A DNA stretch of 64,000 nucleotides from NCBI RefSeq assembly GCF_041321095.1, contig NZ_JBGGWE010000006.1, forward strand, positions 1-64,000, in the 5' to 3' direction. A model generated the notes under the pieces. The model made no database searches, was not told where the DNA came from, and saw only the letters and a list, made by a program, of their open reading frames with translations. Positions 41,231 to 49,385 of this stretch are shown piece after piece. The translations under genes and the position numbers were made by a program. Numbering within the stretch: position 1 is the first letter of the stretch; the number at the start of each line of letters is the position of its first letter. Source of the stretch: Fibrella arboris (GTDB lineage: Bacteria; Bacteroidota; Bacteroidia; Cytophagales; Spirosomataceae).

Positions 41231-41521
41231 TTTATAGGAACGCTGATTAAAGCGATTAAACAGATCTACGCAGGTTCCTAGATTTAAACTTAAACTACAC
41301 TTGCTCTGTTTCGGCCGAACCAATGGGCTTCAATCCAAAAGCCGTGCAAATCGGTCGAATCCCTTCAATCTGCGTACCATTAAACCTGCCAGCTCATACG
41401 TCAATCTGGCACAGGCAACGGTTATTAACCTTTTTTACGCCAACTTTGTGGTACCAAATACCAACGTCTGGCGTTCTGGGAGGGTCTGCTTCTCGTAGGT
41501 CCTATCATTTTTCTCGTTACA
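41231..41521. other. Intergenic region before a PorT-like gene
   Basis: A 290-bp gap with no gene. The sequence near 41443-41450 (CAACTTTG) is close to, but not, a TAnnTTTG element and may be the promoter of the following gene. Confidence 0.35.
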
Positions 41522-42235
41522 ATGCGTCTCCATCAGCTTTTTACCTGCGTCGTGGTTGTCCTGTTGCCTTTAGGTAGTCTGGCCCAGACCGTCTCCGACT
41601 CGTTGTCGGCCGCCCCGGTTACCCCGTCGCCCGATTCAGTGTCTACTTCAACCACTTCCGTTGCGTCTAAACGGCCAATCTATGCGCCCGGTGGATACGG
41701 CCCCAGTGCGTTATTGAACTACGGCCATTTTGGTTTTAAAATTGGCCCATCGCTTACCAGCGCACCTATCCAGGGAGTATCGCCCACCATTCCGAAGCAG
41801 AAGCTGGATTTTCATCTGGGTATTATGTACCGCTACCGGTTCACCAAATTTGTGATTCAGCCTGAGTTACTGTATCAGATTAAGGGCGGCACCTACCAAC
41901 AGCTTCAGATCGCTTCAACCAACCGGACCACGACCGAAAACAATTTCAACTATGTGAGCCTGCCAATCATGCTCGGCTATATTCCCGTGGAAGGCCTTAC
42001 GCTTCAGGCCGGTCCCGAGTTTAGCTGGGCTGTCAGCACACCCAATGGGCCACAATCGAACCGCGATTTAGGGATCGCCTTCGGTATACATTACGACTTT
42101 CTGGACATGGTCGACAAGCTTAGCCTGAATCTCAGGTACGTTTACGGCACCACCAAAATCCCGGAGACGGTAAACAGCACCCTGCAAAACCGCGCTTTCC
42201 AGGTATCACTTATCTATAACTTTTATAGAAAGTAG
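41522..42235 (+). CDS. PorT-family outer-membrane beta-barrel protein
   Basis: A 237-residue exported protein. The signal peptide (LFTCVVVVLLPLGSLAQ) is followed by a Ser/Thr/Pro-rich stretch. The barrel then runs FGFKIGPSLTSAPIQGV, LDFHLGIMYRYRFTKFVIQPELLY, YVSLPIMLGYIPVEGLTLQAGPEFSW and ends FQVSLIYNFYRK. This is the usual PorT/OmpA-like eight-strand pattern in Bacteroidetes. Its function is unknown. It lies 77 bp upstream of nuoA on the same strand without evident functional link. Confidence 0.85.
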   Translation: MRLHQLFTCVVVVLLPLGSLAQTVSDSLSAAPVTPSPDSVSTSTTSVASKRPIYAPGGYGPSALLNYGHFGFKIGPSLTSAPIQGVSPTIPKQKLDFHLGIMYRYRFTKFVIQPELLYQIKGGTYQQLQIASTNRTTTENNFNYVSLPIMLGYIPVEGLTLQAGPEFSWAVSTPNGPQSNRDLGIAFGIHYDFLDMVDKLSLNLRYVYGTTKIPETVNSTLQNRAFQVSLIYNFYRK

Positions 42236-42312
42236 CTGAGCAGTGGGCAGTAAGCGTTGTGCTGCCCCATAGTCTACCTACGCGAGGTGACCTTAGCTAC
42301 ACTCCCTGACCT

Positions 42313-42780
42313 ATGCTATCCGACTTCGGTATCATGCTGCTCTTTATTTTGACCGCTTTTGCGTTCATTATCGGCATTTTACTGGTCGGAAAATTGCTGC
42401 GTCCCGACCGGCCTGGCGAAGAGAAGCTGACCACGTATGAGTCGGGTGAAGAGGCGGTAGGGAACGCCAACATCCAGTTCAATCCCCGGTTCTACGTCAT
42501 CGCCCTGGTTTTCGTGCTGTTCGACGTGGAGCTTGTTTTCCTGTTCCCCTGGGCAACGGTGTTTGGGCAGGCGACGCTCATTGCCGAAACCGACGGGCTT
42601 TGGGGCTGGTTTGCGTTGACCGAAGCGTTTGTTTTCGTTTTCGTGCTGGCCCTGGGTCTGGCCTACGCCTGGGCCAAAGGGTACCTTGACTGGGAGAAGC
42701 CAAGGCCACAACTCCCTACCGTCGACTCATCGGTTCCGCCCGAACTCTATCAGCAGGTGAACGAACGGTATGGCCGTTGA
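42313..42780 (+). CDS. nuoA: NADH-quinone oxidoreductase subunit A
   Basis: A 155-residue complex I membrane subunit with three helices: FGIMLLFILTAFAFIIGILLV, FYVIALVFVLFDVELVFLFPW and LTEAFVFVFVLALGLAYAW. The conserved loop TYESGEEAVGNANIQFNPRFY lies between the first two. NuoB follows after 12 bases. The rest of the complex I genes are not next to this pair, which is unusual because nuoC normally follows. Confidence 0.95.
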   Translation: MLSDFGIMLLFILTAFAFIIGILLVGKLLRPDRPGEEKLTTYESGEEAVGNANIQFNPRFYVIALVFVLFDVELVFLFPWATVFGQATLIAETDGLWGWFALTEAFVFVFVLALGLAYAWAKGYLDWEKPRPQLPTVDSSVPPELYQQVNERYGR

Positions 42781-42792
42781 GGTTTCTCAGAT

Positions 42793-43269
42793 ATGGATAA
42801 AGCTGCCGATCCCGGCGTGATGTTTCTCACGACCGAAGAACTCCTCAACTGGTCGCGGTCTTCGTCGCTCTGGCCACTAACATTCGGACTTGCCTGTTGT
42901 GCCATTGAGATGATGGGCGCCATGACATCGAGCTATGACCTGGAACGGTTCGGCATCTTTCCGCGCCCCTCGCCCCGTCAGGCCGATATTATGATCGTAT
43001 CGGGAACGGTTACCTACAAGATGGCCGACCGGATTCGCCGCCTGTATGAACAGATGGCCGAACCCCGCTACGTGATCTCGATGGGTTCGTGTGCCAACTG
43101 CGGTGGCCCCTACTGGCAACATGGCTACCACGTGGTAAAAGGCGTAGACCGGATCATTCCCGTCGATGTATACGTACCTGGCTGCCCACCCCGCCCCGAA
43201 GCCCTGATCGACGGTTTCCTGAAGCTCCAGGAAAAGATCAAAACCGAACATCCACTACTTAACAAATGA
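42793..43269 (+). CDS. nuoB: NADH-quinone oxidoreductase subunit B
   Basis: A 158-residue complex I subunit that carries the N2 iron-sulfur cluster. The four Cys ligands are in CCAIEMM (tandem pair), MGSCANCGGPY and VPGCPPRPE. The RFGIFPRPSPRQADIMIVSG segment is family-typical. It hands electrons to quinone at the membrane interface. It is preceded by nuoA at 12 bases. After its stop comes a long inverted repeat and an unrelated dehydrogenase, so nuoC-N must lie elsewhere. Confidence 0.96.
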   Translation: MDKAADPGVMFLTTEELLNWSRSSSLWPLTFGLACCAIEMMGAMTSSYDLERFGIFPRPSPRQADIMIVSGTVTYKMADRIRRLYEQMAEPRYVISMGSCANCGGPYWQHGYHVVKGVDRIIPVDVYVPGCPPRPEALIDGFLKLQEKIKTEHPLLNK

Positions 43270-43280
43270 GTTTCAGATGT

Positions 43281-43361
43281 CAAGTGTCAGGTTTCAAGTG
43301 CTTCGCTCATTAGCCAACTGACAGATGAGCAAAGCACTTGAAACCTGGAACCTGACACTTG
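43281..43361. repeat. Intergenic inverted repeat with 7-nt units (5)
   Basis: Arms 43281-43310 and 43325-43361 pair. The right arm holds exactly one more 7-nt unit (CCAGGTT-type). Units read CAAGTGT, CAGGTTT, CAAGTGC. The repeat is the only feature between nuoB and the next gene. Confidence 0.8.
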
Positions 43362-43376
43362 CCATTCCCCTCCCCC

Positions 43377-44333
43377 ATGACCATCGTTTTTCTGGATGCC
43401 CGCACCGTTGGCACCGAACCTGACCTGACCCCGTTTGATCAGTTAGCCGCAGCTACCGGAGGTACGTTCATCACCTACCCGGATACGGCGCCCGACCAGA
43501 CAGCCGAGCGGCTACAGGGTGCCGATGTGGTCATTACCAACAAAGTGCGGATCACACGTGAAGTGCTCGCTGCCTGCCCCGACCTTAACCTGATTTGTGT
43601 AGCCGCCACGGGCACCAACAACATTGACACGAAGGCGGCGGCCGAACGGGGTATTCCCGTGAAGAACGTCAGCGGGTATTCTACACACAGTGTAGCACAG
43701 GTAAGCTTCACCATGCTCCTGTCGCTGATGAATTCGCCGGCCTACTACGATCGCTATGTGAAAGCGGGGGAGTACAGTCGTGAAACAATCTTTACGCACT
43801 TGGGCCGCCCGTTCCGTGAATTGAGCGGCATGCAGTTCGGCATTATCGGGTTGGGGGCTATTGGTCGGCAGGTGGCGCAGATCGCTACGGCCTTTGGTGC
43901 TACCGTTGTTTATTTTTCGGCCTCGGGACGTACCTACGATGTGCCTTATCGGGCGGTATCACTAGCCGAATTGCTAAGCACATCGGATGTCGTTTCGGTC
44001 CATGCGCCGCTGACCGACAAGACCATTAATTTGTTAACGTACAGCGAATTAGTCCAGATGAAACCAACTGCTTTTCTGCTTCTGCTTAGCCGGGGCGGTA
44101 TGGTGAACGAGGCCGATCTGGCACGCGCCCTCGACGAGCGGAAACTGGCTGGCGCCGGTGTCGATGTGTTTGAGCAGGAACCAATGCCCGCGACCCATCC
44201 CTACCTGACAATGACGTACCCGGAACGCATTATCCTGGCCCCACACATTGCCTGGAGCAGCGTGGAAGCGCGTAAAATCCTGATGAACCGAGTGGCCGAC
44301 AACATCCGTGAGTGGAACGGGCAACAACCCTAG
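43377..44333 (+). CDS. D-2-hydroxyacid dehydrogenase
   Basis: A protein of about 318 residues from the ATG at 43377 (MTIVFLDARTVG). NAD-binding GLGAIGRQVAQIATAFG near residue 150 and the catalytic set (Arg in LLSRGGMVNE, Glu in DVFEQEPMP, His in APHIAWSS) are all in place for a D-isomer-specific 2-hydroxyacid dehydrogenase. The substrate could be glycerate/hydroxypyruvate or a 2-oxoacid. An earlier in-frame ATG at 43359 falls in the end of the inverted repeat and is less likely. Confidence 0.94.
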   Translation: MTIVFLDARTVGTEPDLTPFDQLAAATGGTFITYPDTAPDQTAERLQGADVVITNKVRITREVLAACPDLNLICVAATGTNNIDTKAAAERGIPVKNVSGYSTHSVAQVSFTMLLSLMNSPAYYDRYVKAGEYSRETIFTHLGRPFRELSGMQFGIIGLGAIGRQVAQIATAFGATVVYFSASGRTYDVPYRAVSLAELLSTSDVVSVHAPLTDKTINLLTYSELVQMKPTAFLLLLSRGGMVNEADLARALDERKLAGAGVDVFEQEPMPATHPYLTMTYPERIILAPHIAWSSVEARKILMNRVADNIREWNGQQP

Positions 44334-44339
44334 GTCGGC

Positions 44340-44888
44340 TCATTGGTTGAATACCAGCACAAAAGCCAGGCCGAACTGATCGTCAGTGGCAATGCCCAAT
44401 AGTGATGGCCGTTCAATGGCGTAGTCTGTCAATTTCAGATCGAACTTACCGTTCATCAGCAGTTGGTTGCCCGACTCACGACGCGTTACCTGCACGGTAA
44501 CTGGTTTGGTCACGTTGTGAAAAGTCAGCTTGCCATTGACCGTAAGGGTCCCATCGGCGTTGGTTTTAATATCCTGGCTGGTAAACGTCACAGTCGGGTA
44601 TTTGATACCGTCGAGGACCTCGACCATGTGCGAATCCCGGTTCTGGTTCTGGCTATCGAACGAAGCGACGCGGATAGCCACGGCTACGTTCTGAATCTGC
44701 TTCGACGCATCATCATATACCATAGCCGCATTGACATCGTGGCTGACTCCCTCCCATTTATGCATGGGGTGTACCATCGAATAGGTCACCGTCGATTTGC
44801 TCTTGTCGACCATCAATTTTTTCGGAGCCAGAGCACGCGGGATGAAGCTCGACAGGGCGAGCAGCAGGAGAATTGACAGACGGTTCAT
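44340..44888 (-). CDS. YceI family lipid-binding protein
   Basis: A 182-residue exported protein with a signal peptide (LSILLLLALSSFIPRALA) and the YceI lipocalin-like barrel: KSTVTYSMVHPMHKWEGV, DGIKYPTVTFTSQDIKT, GTLTVNGKLTFHNVTKPV and a C-terminal LAFVLVFNQ strand. YceI proteins bind polyisoprenoids such as quinones in the periplasm. It is the last of a minus-strand run with a b561-like membrane protein and a Rieske protein, a setting that suggests quinone-related redox work. Confidence 0.93.
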   Translation of the reverse strand: MNRLSILLLLALSSFIPRALAPKKLMVDKSKSTVTYSMVHPMHKWEGVSHDVNAAMVYDDASKQIQNVAVAIRVASFDSQNQNRDSHMVEVLDGIKYPTVTFTSQDIKTNADGTLTVNGKLTFHNVTKPVTVQVTRRESGNQLLMNGKFDLKLTDYAIERPSLLGIATDDQFGLAFVLVFNQ

Positions 44889-44894
44889 AGGAGC

Positions 44895-44966
44895 GTAGCG
44901 CCGAAGCTCCAGCTTCGGGTGTTAAATACCTACTTCATACTACCGAAGCTGGAGCTTCGGCGCTAC
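44895..44966. repeat. Perfect 24-bp intergenic inverted repeat with nested palindrome (6)
   Basis: Arms 44895-44918 and 44943-44966 are exact complements. Each arm contains CCGAAGCT-CC-AGCTTCGG or its partner, a palindrome in itself, so two alternative folds (one long hairpin or two short ones) are possible. It lies between the b561-like gene and the YceI gene of the same strand. Confidence 0.9.
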
Positions 44967-44971
44967 TTAAA

Positions 44972-45658
44972 TCAGAATTTCAGCACAACGATGGCCGCAG
45001 CAAACGCCCCAAACGTGGTGTAGGCGGCCGCCCGGTGATAGGGTTTTAGTTCGGAGTTCTTACCAATCTGACTGGCCAGGATATTCGTGGCAACCATACC
45101 AGCCATATGCACAATGGCCAGATACTTATGCAGCTTGATCGTGCTCAAGCCCCGCCGTGCCCCTACGGCGGGTGGTGGCGACGTCAGTGAGAGCAACGCC
45201 GTTGTGGCATACGAAATATTGATCGCCGTAGCCATCCCTTCGTGCAGGTCCTTCAACCGGCGGTAGTCACTGGCATCGGCTTTATAAAGTTGTGAGCCGA
45301 TGATTCCCTGCGCGATAAACCCCGCCAGCGTAACAAAACCGCCGATCTGGTGCAGTTTCAGCATGGTACGCCGCACCTTCAATTCATTGCTCCGCCCTTC
45401 TGTTGTCAGTGGCGACGCGTTGGTCAGGCGCATGAGCCCTTTCTTTCCCCAGAAAAGCCGCTGCGTGATCAGCATATGATCGGGCAGTAGGGGAGCCTCC
45501 GGAATGGAATCGGTCAGGCTGCCGAGCAACTCCTCAGCTGATTGAGTGGCTGGCTTTGTTGTATCGGCAGCTACGGGGGCAACCCGCGTGGTATCCTGTG
45601 CCTGCGTGACGGTAACGGTCAGCCAACAAATGAGGCCGACGGATAGGAATCGAATCAT
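44972..45658 (-). CDS. b561-like four-helix membrane protein
   Basis: A 228-residue membrane protein with a signal peptide (FLSVGLICWLTVTVTQAQ), a Thr/Ala-rich segment and four membrane helices from about residue 95. Histidines sit at helix ends: LHQIGGFVTLAGFIAQ, LKDLHEGMATAINI, IKLHKYLAIVHMAGM and a last helix after KPYHRAAAY. Paired histidines in such helices are the pattern of cytochrome b561-type di-haem proteins, hence the name, although the family is not certain. It follows the Rieske gene on the same strand and precedes the YceI gene across a perfect inverted repeat. Confidence 0.65.
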   Translation of the reverse strand: MIRFLSVGLICWLTVTVTQAQDTTRVAPVAADTTKPATQSAEELLGSLTDSIPEAPLLPDHMLITQRLFWGKKGLMRLTNASPLTTEGRSNELKVRRTMLKLHQIGGFVTLAGFIAQGIIGSQLYKADASDYRRLKDLHEGMATAINISYATTALLSLTSPPPAVGARRGLSTIKLHKYLAIVHMAGMVATNILASQIGKNSELKPYHRAAAYTTFGAFAAAIVVLKF

Positions 45659-45732
45659 AACTGCCAGTACGTCAGAAGTCAGAAAGGTGTTGGTGCCAGC
45701 TCCCGACGGATCAGGAGCTGCCGATGTGCAAG

Positions 45733-46281
45733 CTACGCTTTTACCGTCAGCGAATTACCCGACAGGGAGGTAGAGTAGGCTTTCACCGCGGTGATGGTGC
45801 CACCGCCAACAGGTTGGCTTTTCGGTGCGCCGTCGATCGTGAAGTGGCTTGAGTGTAAATCGCATATCAGATCATTGCTCGAAGCCGAATAAATCAAGTT
45901 TCCGCCCTGGTGTGTACAGATCCGGCTCAAGGCCTTGTAAGAGCCGGACGCGTTGAAAACAATGATGTCGCCCACACTCACATAGCCCCCGGCTGTTTTT
46001 AGCCCGGTGAAATTTGAGTTCGACAGATCAATGGTAAAATTGATCGCTCCACCGCTTGTGCTGGCGTTGCCCGTGACACCTGAGCCGCCGGTACCCGGCG
46101 TGATGACAGCGGGCGACGGGTCGCTGCTGCCTTTGCAGGACGACAACGTACCCATGCAGTAAAAGGCCATCAGGGCCGCGCTGCTCATGCCCAGGCTACG
46201 AATGAATTCGCCGCGAGAAACGGTTGTTTCTGCCTTTGCCTGGGGCGTGGCGTTAATTGAGTTTGTTGCTGAATCAGCCAT
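45733..46281 (-). CDS. Rieske [2Fe-2S] protein
   Basis: A 182-residue exported Rieske protein. An N-terminal region with GEFIRSLGMSSAALMAFYC contains one Arg where twin-arginine signals have two, then a lipobox-like LSSC. The cluster motifs are CTHQGGN and CDLHSSHF, separated by 14 residues, giving the Cys-x-His and Cys-x-x-His ligands. The domain would pass electrons in the periplasm. The neighbouring b561-like and YceI genes suggest a small quinone-linked redox module. The end of the protein (VKAYSTSLSGNSLTV) is the usual Rieske closing strand. Confidence 0.9.
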   Translation of the reverse strand: MADSATNSINATPQAKAETTVSRGEFIRSLGMSSAALMAFYCMGTLSSCKGSSDPSPAVITPGTGGSGVTGNASTSGGAINFTIDLSNSNFTGLKTAGGYVSVGDIIVFNASGSYKALSRICTHQGGNLIYSASSNDLICDLHSSHFTIDGAPKSQPVGGGTITAVKAYSTSLSGNSLTVKA

Positions 46282-46326
46282 GTTGTTGGGTTGAAAAGAC
46301 GTACAGATAAGAATGAATTAGCAATT

Positions 46327-47922
46327 TCAAAGACGGTACCGAAGGCCTACAAACGCACCAGTGCTTAATAATCTGACCTTGAAATAGCCCACCTGCTTCA
46401 GCGGAATCTTCATGAAAGGCTCAACCTGCCACGATAACCGATTGGTGATCGGGCGTTCATAGCCTATCGATAGATTGAGATTACTAAACCCGAACGAACC
46501 ACCCGGCCGGCCCGCTTTCTGGTTATCCCATCCCCACGACTTGATTTTAGGGTCAGCAGGGTTGGCGTACTCGTAACTATATACTTCGTGACGAATAAAA
46601 TAACTGGTTAGGCCGGCATTGGTGAACCAACGCGCCGGTGCCCGCCCGTCGCCACGCCGCCGAAGCAGCCAGTCGTACCGGATGTTCAGGGGAATATCAA
46701 TCATTTTGCAGACCCCGGAGATATCGTCAGGCCAGACCTCCATATTCATGTAGCTGGGCCAGACATAATTGTCTGAATAACTCTGGTACCGTTTGGTGCT
46801 GTACATCGCCCCTGTGTTAACGCTCAATCGGTCGGTAAGCTGATATTGAATGGCAAGCCCCGCGTTTGTGCCGGGCCGTTCGAAGTTAGTCAGCCCAACG
46901 CCCGACAGATCGGGCGAAGCAAACAGCAGTACACTCAACCGCGATAGCTTGAGAACGCTCCGCGAACCAGGTGTTGCCGCCGGCAGCGCTGGTTCCGTAG
47001 CCGAACGTACCTGTTGCACCAGGCTGCTCTGGCTGGTTGCCTTTGTCAACACAGGCAACCAGGGACCATTGTCCGGGGCCTGCCTACTGGCGGGCTCCGC
47101 GGCAATAGGTGATTTTGTTACCAGATCAGGTTGCGTTTCGATCCGTTCGCCCGCATCGGGCGAACCGCTATCTGGATTGGGCGAAGCAACCGGGCTCCAT
47201 TTTCGTACCTGAACCGTTTTATCCAACTGATCAGTGGCCGCAGCACGGGGCCCCTCAACAGGCGTTCCGACCGGGGGCGTACCGGACCCGGTTACCGGTT
47301 GCCGGGGGCCGCGCCTTTTCACTGATCGGGTAGCCAACGGCTCTGCCGCGACGGTAAGCGGCTTTTCATGAATCGCCCGACCCGCGTCCCGTATAGAAAA
47401 CGCCTCAATGGCCGGGGCAGCTTTCTGCTTTCCCGTCGTCGTTGTCCGGTCATCAGTAGTGTTTGCTGGTTGCCGGTCGGCGGGGGCACTTACACTTTTT
47501 TTTGCTGCCAGGTCCTCCTGTTTACCTTCTGTATGTGCAGGCCGCTTGTCAACGTCATTCGGCTGTGGCGTCTTGGTCACCTGCCGTTCAGGTACAGCAT
47601 TGAAGTTACCAGGCTGGCCGCTTTCGGCAGAGCGACCAGCCGGTTTACTGGCCGGTGTCAATAACGTAATTACTGGTTGTCGATGCGCATCGGCCGGTTT
47701 TTTATCGTACATCATCCAGCCAAGTCCGCTCAGCAACAGCAGCACCAGGGCGCTAATTCCCCCCCACCGACTTATCCGATCAAACACCATCTGCCGATCA
47801 TTCTCGTCTAAACGACGGCTCATGTCAGCCCAATCATCGGCATTGAATTGGGCGTCGAACTCTTCAGCCGATTTTCTGAAGAGTTCGTCCAGATGGTCAT
47901 CGGGCCACTCTTCCATACTCAT
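46327..47922 (-). CDS. One-TM protein with C-terminal beta-barrel, second sigma-factor partner
   Basis: A 531-residue protein of the same layout as the one at 36400-38259: an acidic cytoplasmic N-terminus (DEFLFRKSA-like; LDELFRKSAEEFDAQFNADDW), one membrane helix (GGISALVLLLLSGLGWMMYD), a Pro/Ala/Thr/Lys-rich linker of about 260 residues, and a C-terminal barrel (LAIQYQLTDRLSVNTGAMYST, WQVEPFMKIPLKQVGYF, ending FVGLRYRL). It overlaps the end of its ECF sigma gene by 26 bases. The duplicated architecture supports a dedicated envelope-spanning regulator. Sequence similarity to the first copy outside the layout is low. Confidence 0.75.
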   Translation of the reverse strand: MSMEEWPDDHLDELFRKSAEEFDAQFNADDWADMSRRLDENDRQMVFDRISRWGGISALVLLLLSGLGWMMYDKKPADAHRQPVITLLTPASKPAGRSAESGQPGNFNAVPERQVTKTPQPNDVDKRPAHTEGKQEDLAAKKSVSAPADRQPANTTDDRTTTTGKQKAAPAIEAFSIRDAGRAIHEKPLTVAAEPLATRSVKRRGPRQPVTGSGTPPVGTPVEGPRAAATDQLDKTVQVRKWSPVASPNPDSGSPDAGERIETQPDLVTKSPIAAEPASRQAPDNGPWLPVLTKATSQSSLVQQVRSATEPALPAATPGSRSVLKLSRLSVLLFASPDLSGVGLTNFERPGTNAGLAIQYQLTDRLSVNTGAMYSTKRYQSYSDNYVWPSYMNMEVWPDDISGVCKMIDIPLNIRYDWLLRRRGDGRAPARWFTNAGLTSYFIRHEVYSYEYANPADPKIKSWGWDNQKAGRPGGSFGFSNLNLSIGYERPITNRLSWQVEPFMKIPLKQVGYFKVRLLSTGAFVGLRYRL

Positions 47923-48472
47923 CGTTTGTTTTTTTTTGCAACATCTGCCGAAGATTTTCCCGCGCCCTTGCCAGATTTGATTTCGACGTACCCACCGAGA
48001 TGCCCAGCTGCGTCGCTATTTCATCATGACTGTACCCATCAATAGCATACAGATTGAACACAATCCGGTAGGCGGGCGTGAGTTGTTTCACCAGTGTTAG
48101 CAGGTACTCATAGTCCATGTTGCTCAGCACATCGGCCTCCTTGCTTTTTTCCTGTTCGGCCGCCTGGAGGTCTTTCTGATAATAGTGCGGAACGGCCTGC
48201 CGGTAATAATCGGTGGCCGTGTTGATCAGAATTCGCCGCAGCCAGGGTTTGAATGGCTGCATCGGATCGTATTGATTCAACTTCGTAAAAACCTTCAGGA
48301 ACCCATCGTTCAACACTTCGACGGCTTCTTCACGGGTTTGTGTGTAGCGTAAACAAACCCCCATGGCGTACCCATAAAATTGCCGGTACAGCACTTCCTG
48401 ACTGCGCCGGTGCTGGCGCAGACAACCTGCCAGCAGGTCGGAAAGGGGCAATAGCTGAGGCGTTTGAGCCAT
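47897..48472 (-). CDS. ECF sigma-70 factor (second)
   Basis: A 191-residue sigma factor. Region 2: VLYRQFYGYAMGVCLRYTQTREEAVEVLNDGFLKVF, then WLRRILINTATDYYRQ. Region 4: LTPAYRIVFNLYAIDGYSHDEIATQLGISVGTSKSNLARAR with the helix-turn-helix. It resembles the sigma factor at 38246-38797 (both share the VFNLYAI-GY-H-EIA-LGIS core) and is likewise followed by an overlapping TM/beta-barrel gene. It is likely controlled by that partner. Confidence 0.94.
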   Translation of the reverse strand: MAQTPQLLPLSDLLAGCLRQHRRSQEVLYRQFYGYAMGVCLRYTQTREEAVEVLNDGFLKVFTKLNQYDPMQPFKPWLRRILINTATDYYRQAVPHYYQKDLQAAEQEKSKEADVLSNMDYEYLLTLVKQLTPAYRIVFNLYAIDGYSHDEIATQLGISVGTSKSNLARARENLRQMLQKKTNDEYGRVAR

Positions 48473-48611
48473 GAGGGTCGTTTATCTGTTTGGCGAAAGC
48501 AATTACTTTCGGCCACAACGGTACTCCTTACTTACTGCGTTGAACAGTTGAACCGGTTCGTTATGTAGTACGGAACAGGTCACTTGCCGGGTTGCGTGGG
48601 CAACTGAAAGT

Positions 48612-49271
48612 TTATGTATCAAATGATAAATTTTTCATAGATAACCGGCCTACCCCTGCGGCCACGAGCGCCTCTAATTCCGACTCGGTAGCCCCGTCAG
48701 CTACGATACTGACCGTAACCGAGCCGGGTACGCTGGCCCGAAACGCCAGTGCTTTTGTCAACGAAAACGGCACCGACAACGTACCTGGCAGTGCGCCGGT
48801 TGCATTCTTCAAGCCATCGGCTCCGGCATCGGTGGCTGTTTTGATCATTTTCAGCAGTTGATCCTCATCCAGCAGGGCCGATTCCACCACTACCGTCAAC
48901 GGCAACTCACGGGCATGGGCGGCTGCCACCAGCTTAACCAGTTCGATCTTGAGCCAGACCGATGTCGGCGAAAACAGGGCCGACGTATTCAGCACGACCT
49001 CCACGGCGTTGGCCCCGTCGGCCATGGCCAGTTCCAGCTCCTGCTGTTTTATTTCGGTGCGCTGGTAGCCGTATGGGTAGCCAATAACGGCCGTGAGCGT
49101 TGCCGGATGGTTGTCGCCCAGTTCGCGACGGTGCTTTTTTACCCAGAACGGAGCAACCACTAAACCGGCCAAACCCAGTTGATTGACCTCATCGAGGGCG
49201 TCGTATTGCTCCGTGATCGTAACGTCTGGGTGCAGCAGCGTCCGCTCGATATAGGGGAAGAGGTGATTCAC
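48612..49271 (-). CDS. DeoC-like deoxyribose-phosphate aldolase
   Basis: A 219-residue TIM-barrel protein of the DeoC/FbaB superfamily. The Schiff-base lysine is present in AGADGLKNATGA, as is the VVVESALLDEDQL strand. Two positions differ from classical DeoC: the Asp of the VDVV strand is Glu here (AVEVVLNT), and the second lysine (KASGG/KPAGG motif) is replaced by VSIVADGA. It could cleave deoxyribose-5-phosphate with altered efficiency or act on another substrate. It stands alone on the minus strand between the second sigma cassette and the plus-strand genes. Confidence 0.8.
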   Translation of the reverse strand: MNHLFPYIERTLLHPDVTITEQYDALDEVNQLGLAGLVVAPFWVKKHRRELGDNHPATLTAVIGYPYGYQRTEIKQQELELAMADGANAVEVVLNTSALFSPTSVWLKIELVKLVAAAHARELPLTVVVESALLDEDQLLKMIKTATDAGADGLKNATGALPGTLSVPFSLTKALAFRASVPGSVTVSIVADGATESELEALVAAGVGRLSMKNLSFDT

Positions 49272-49385
49272 AGGCTAACCAGTTTAGGTGGATTTCAAAC
49301 CCTTAAGTTAGGGTTCTTGTTAGGGTTGTACCACTATGTCTGAAATTGTTGTTGTTTTGTGGGCAACATCTAACCACTACCGCAT

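Noticed and set aside
47408..47980. 190-residue plus-strand frame opposite the second sigma partner
   Set aside because: It is an antisense frame over the linker region with no recognisable motif or start context.
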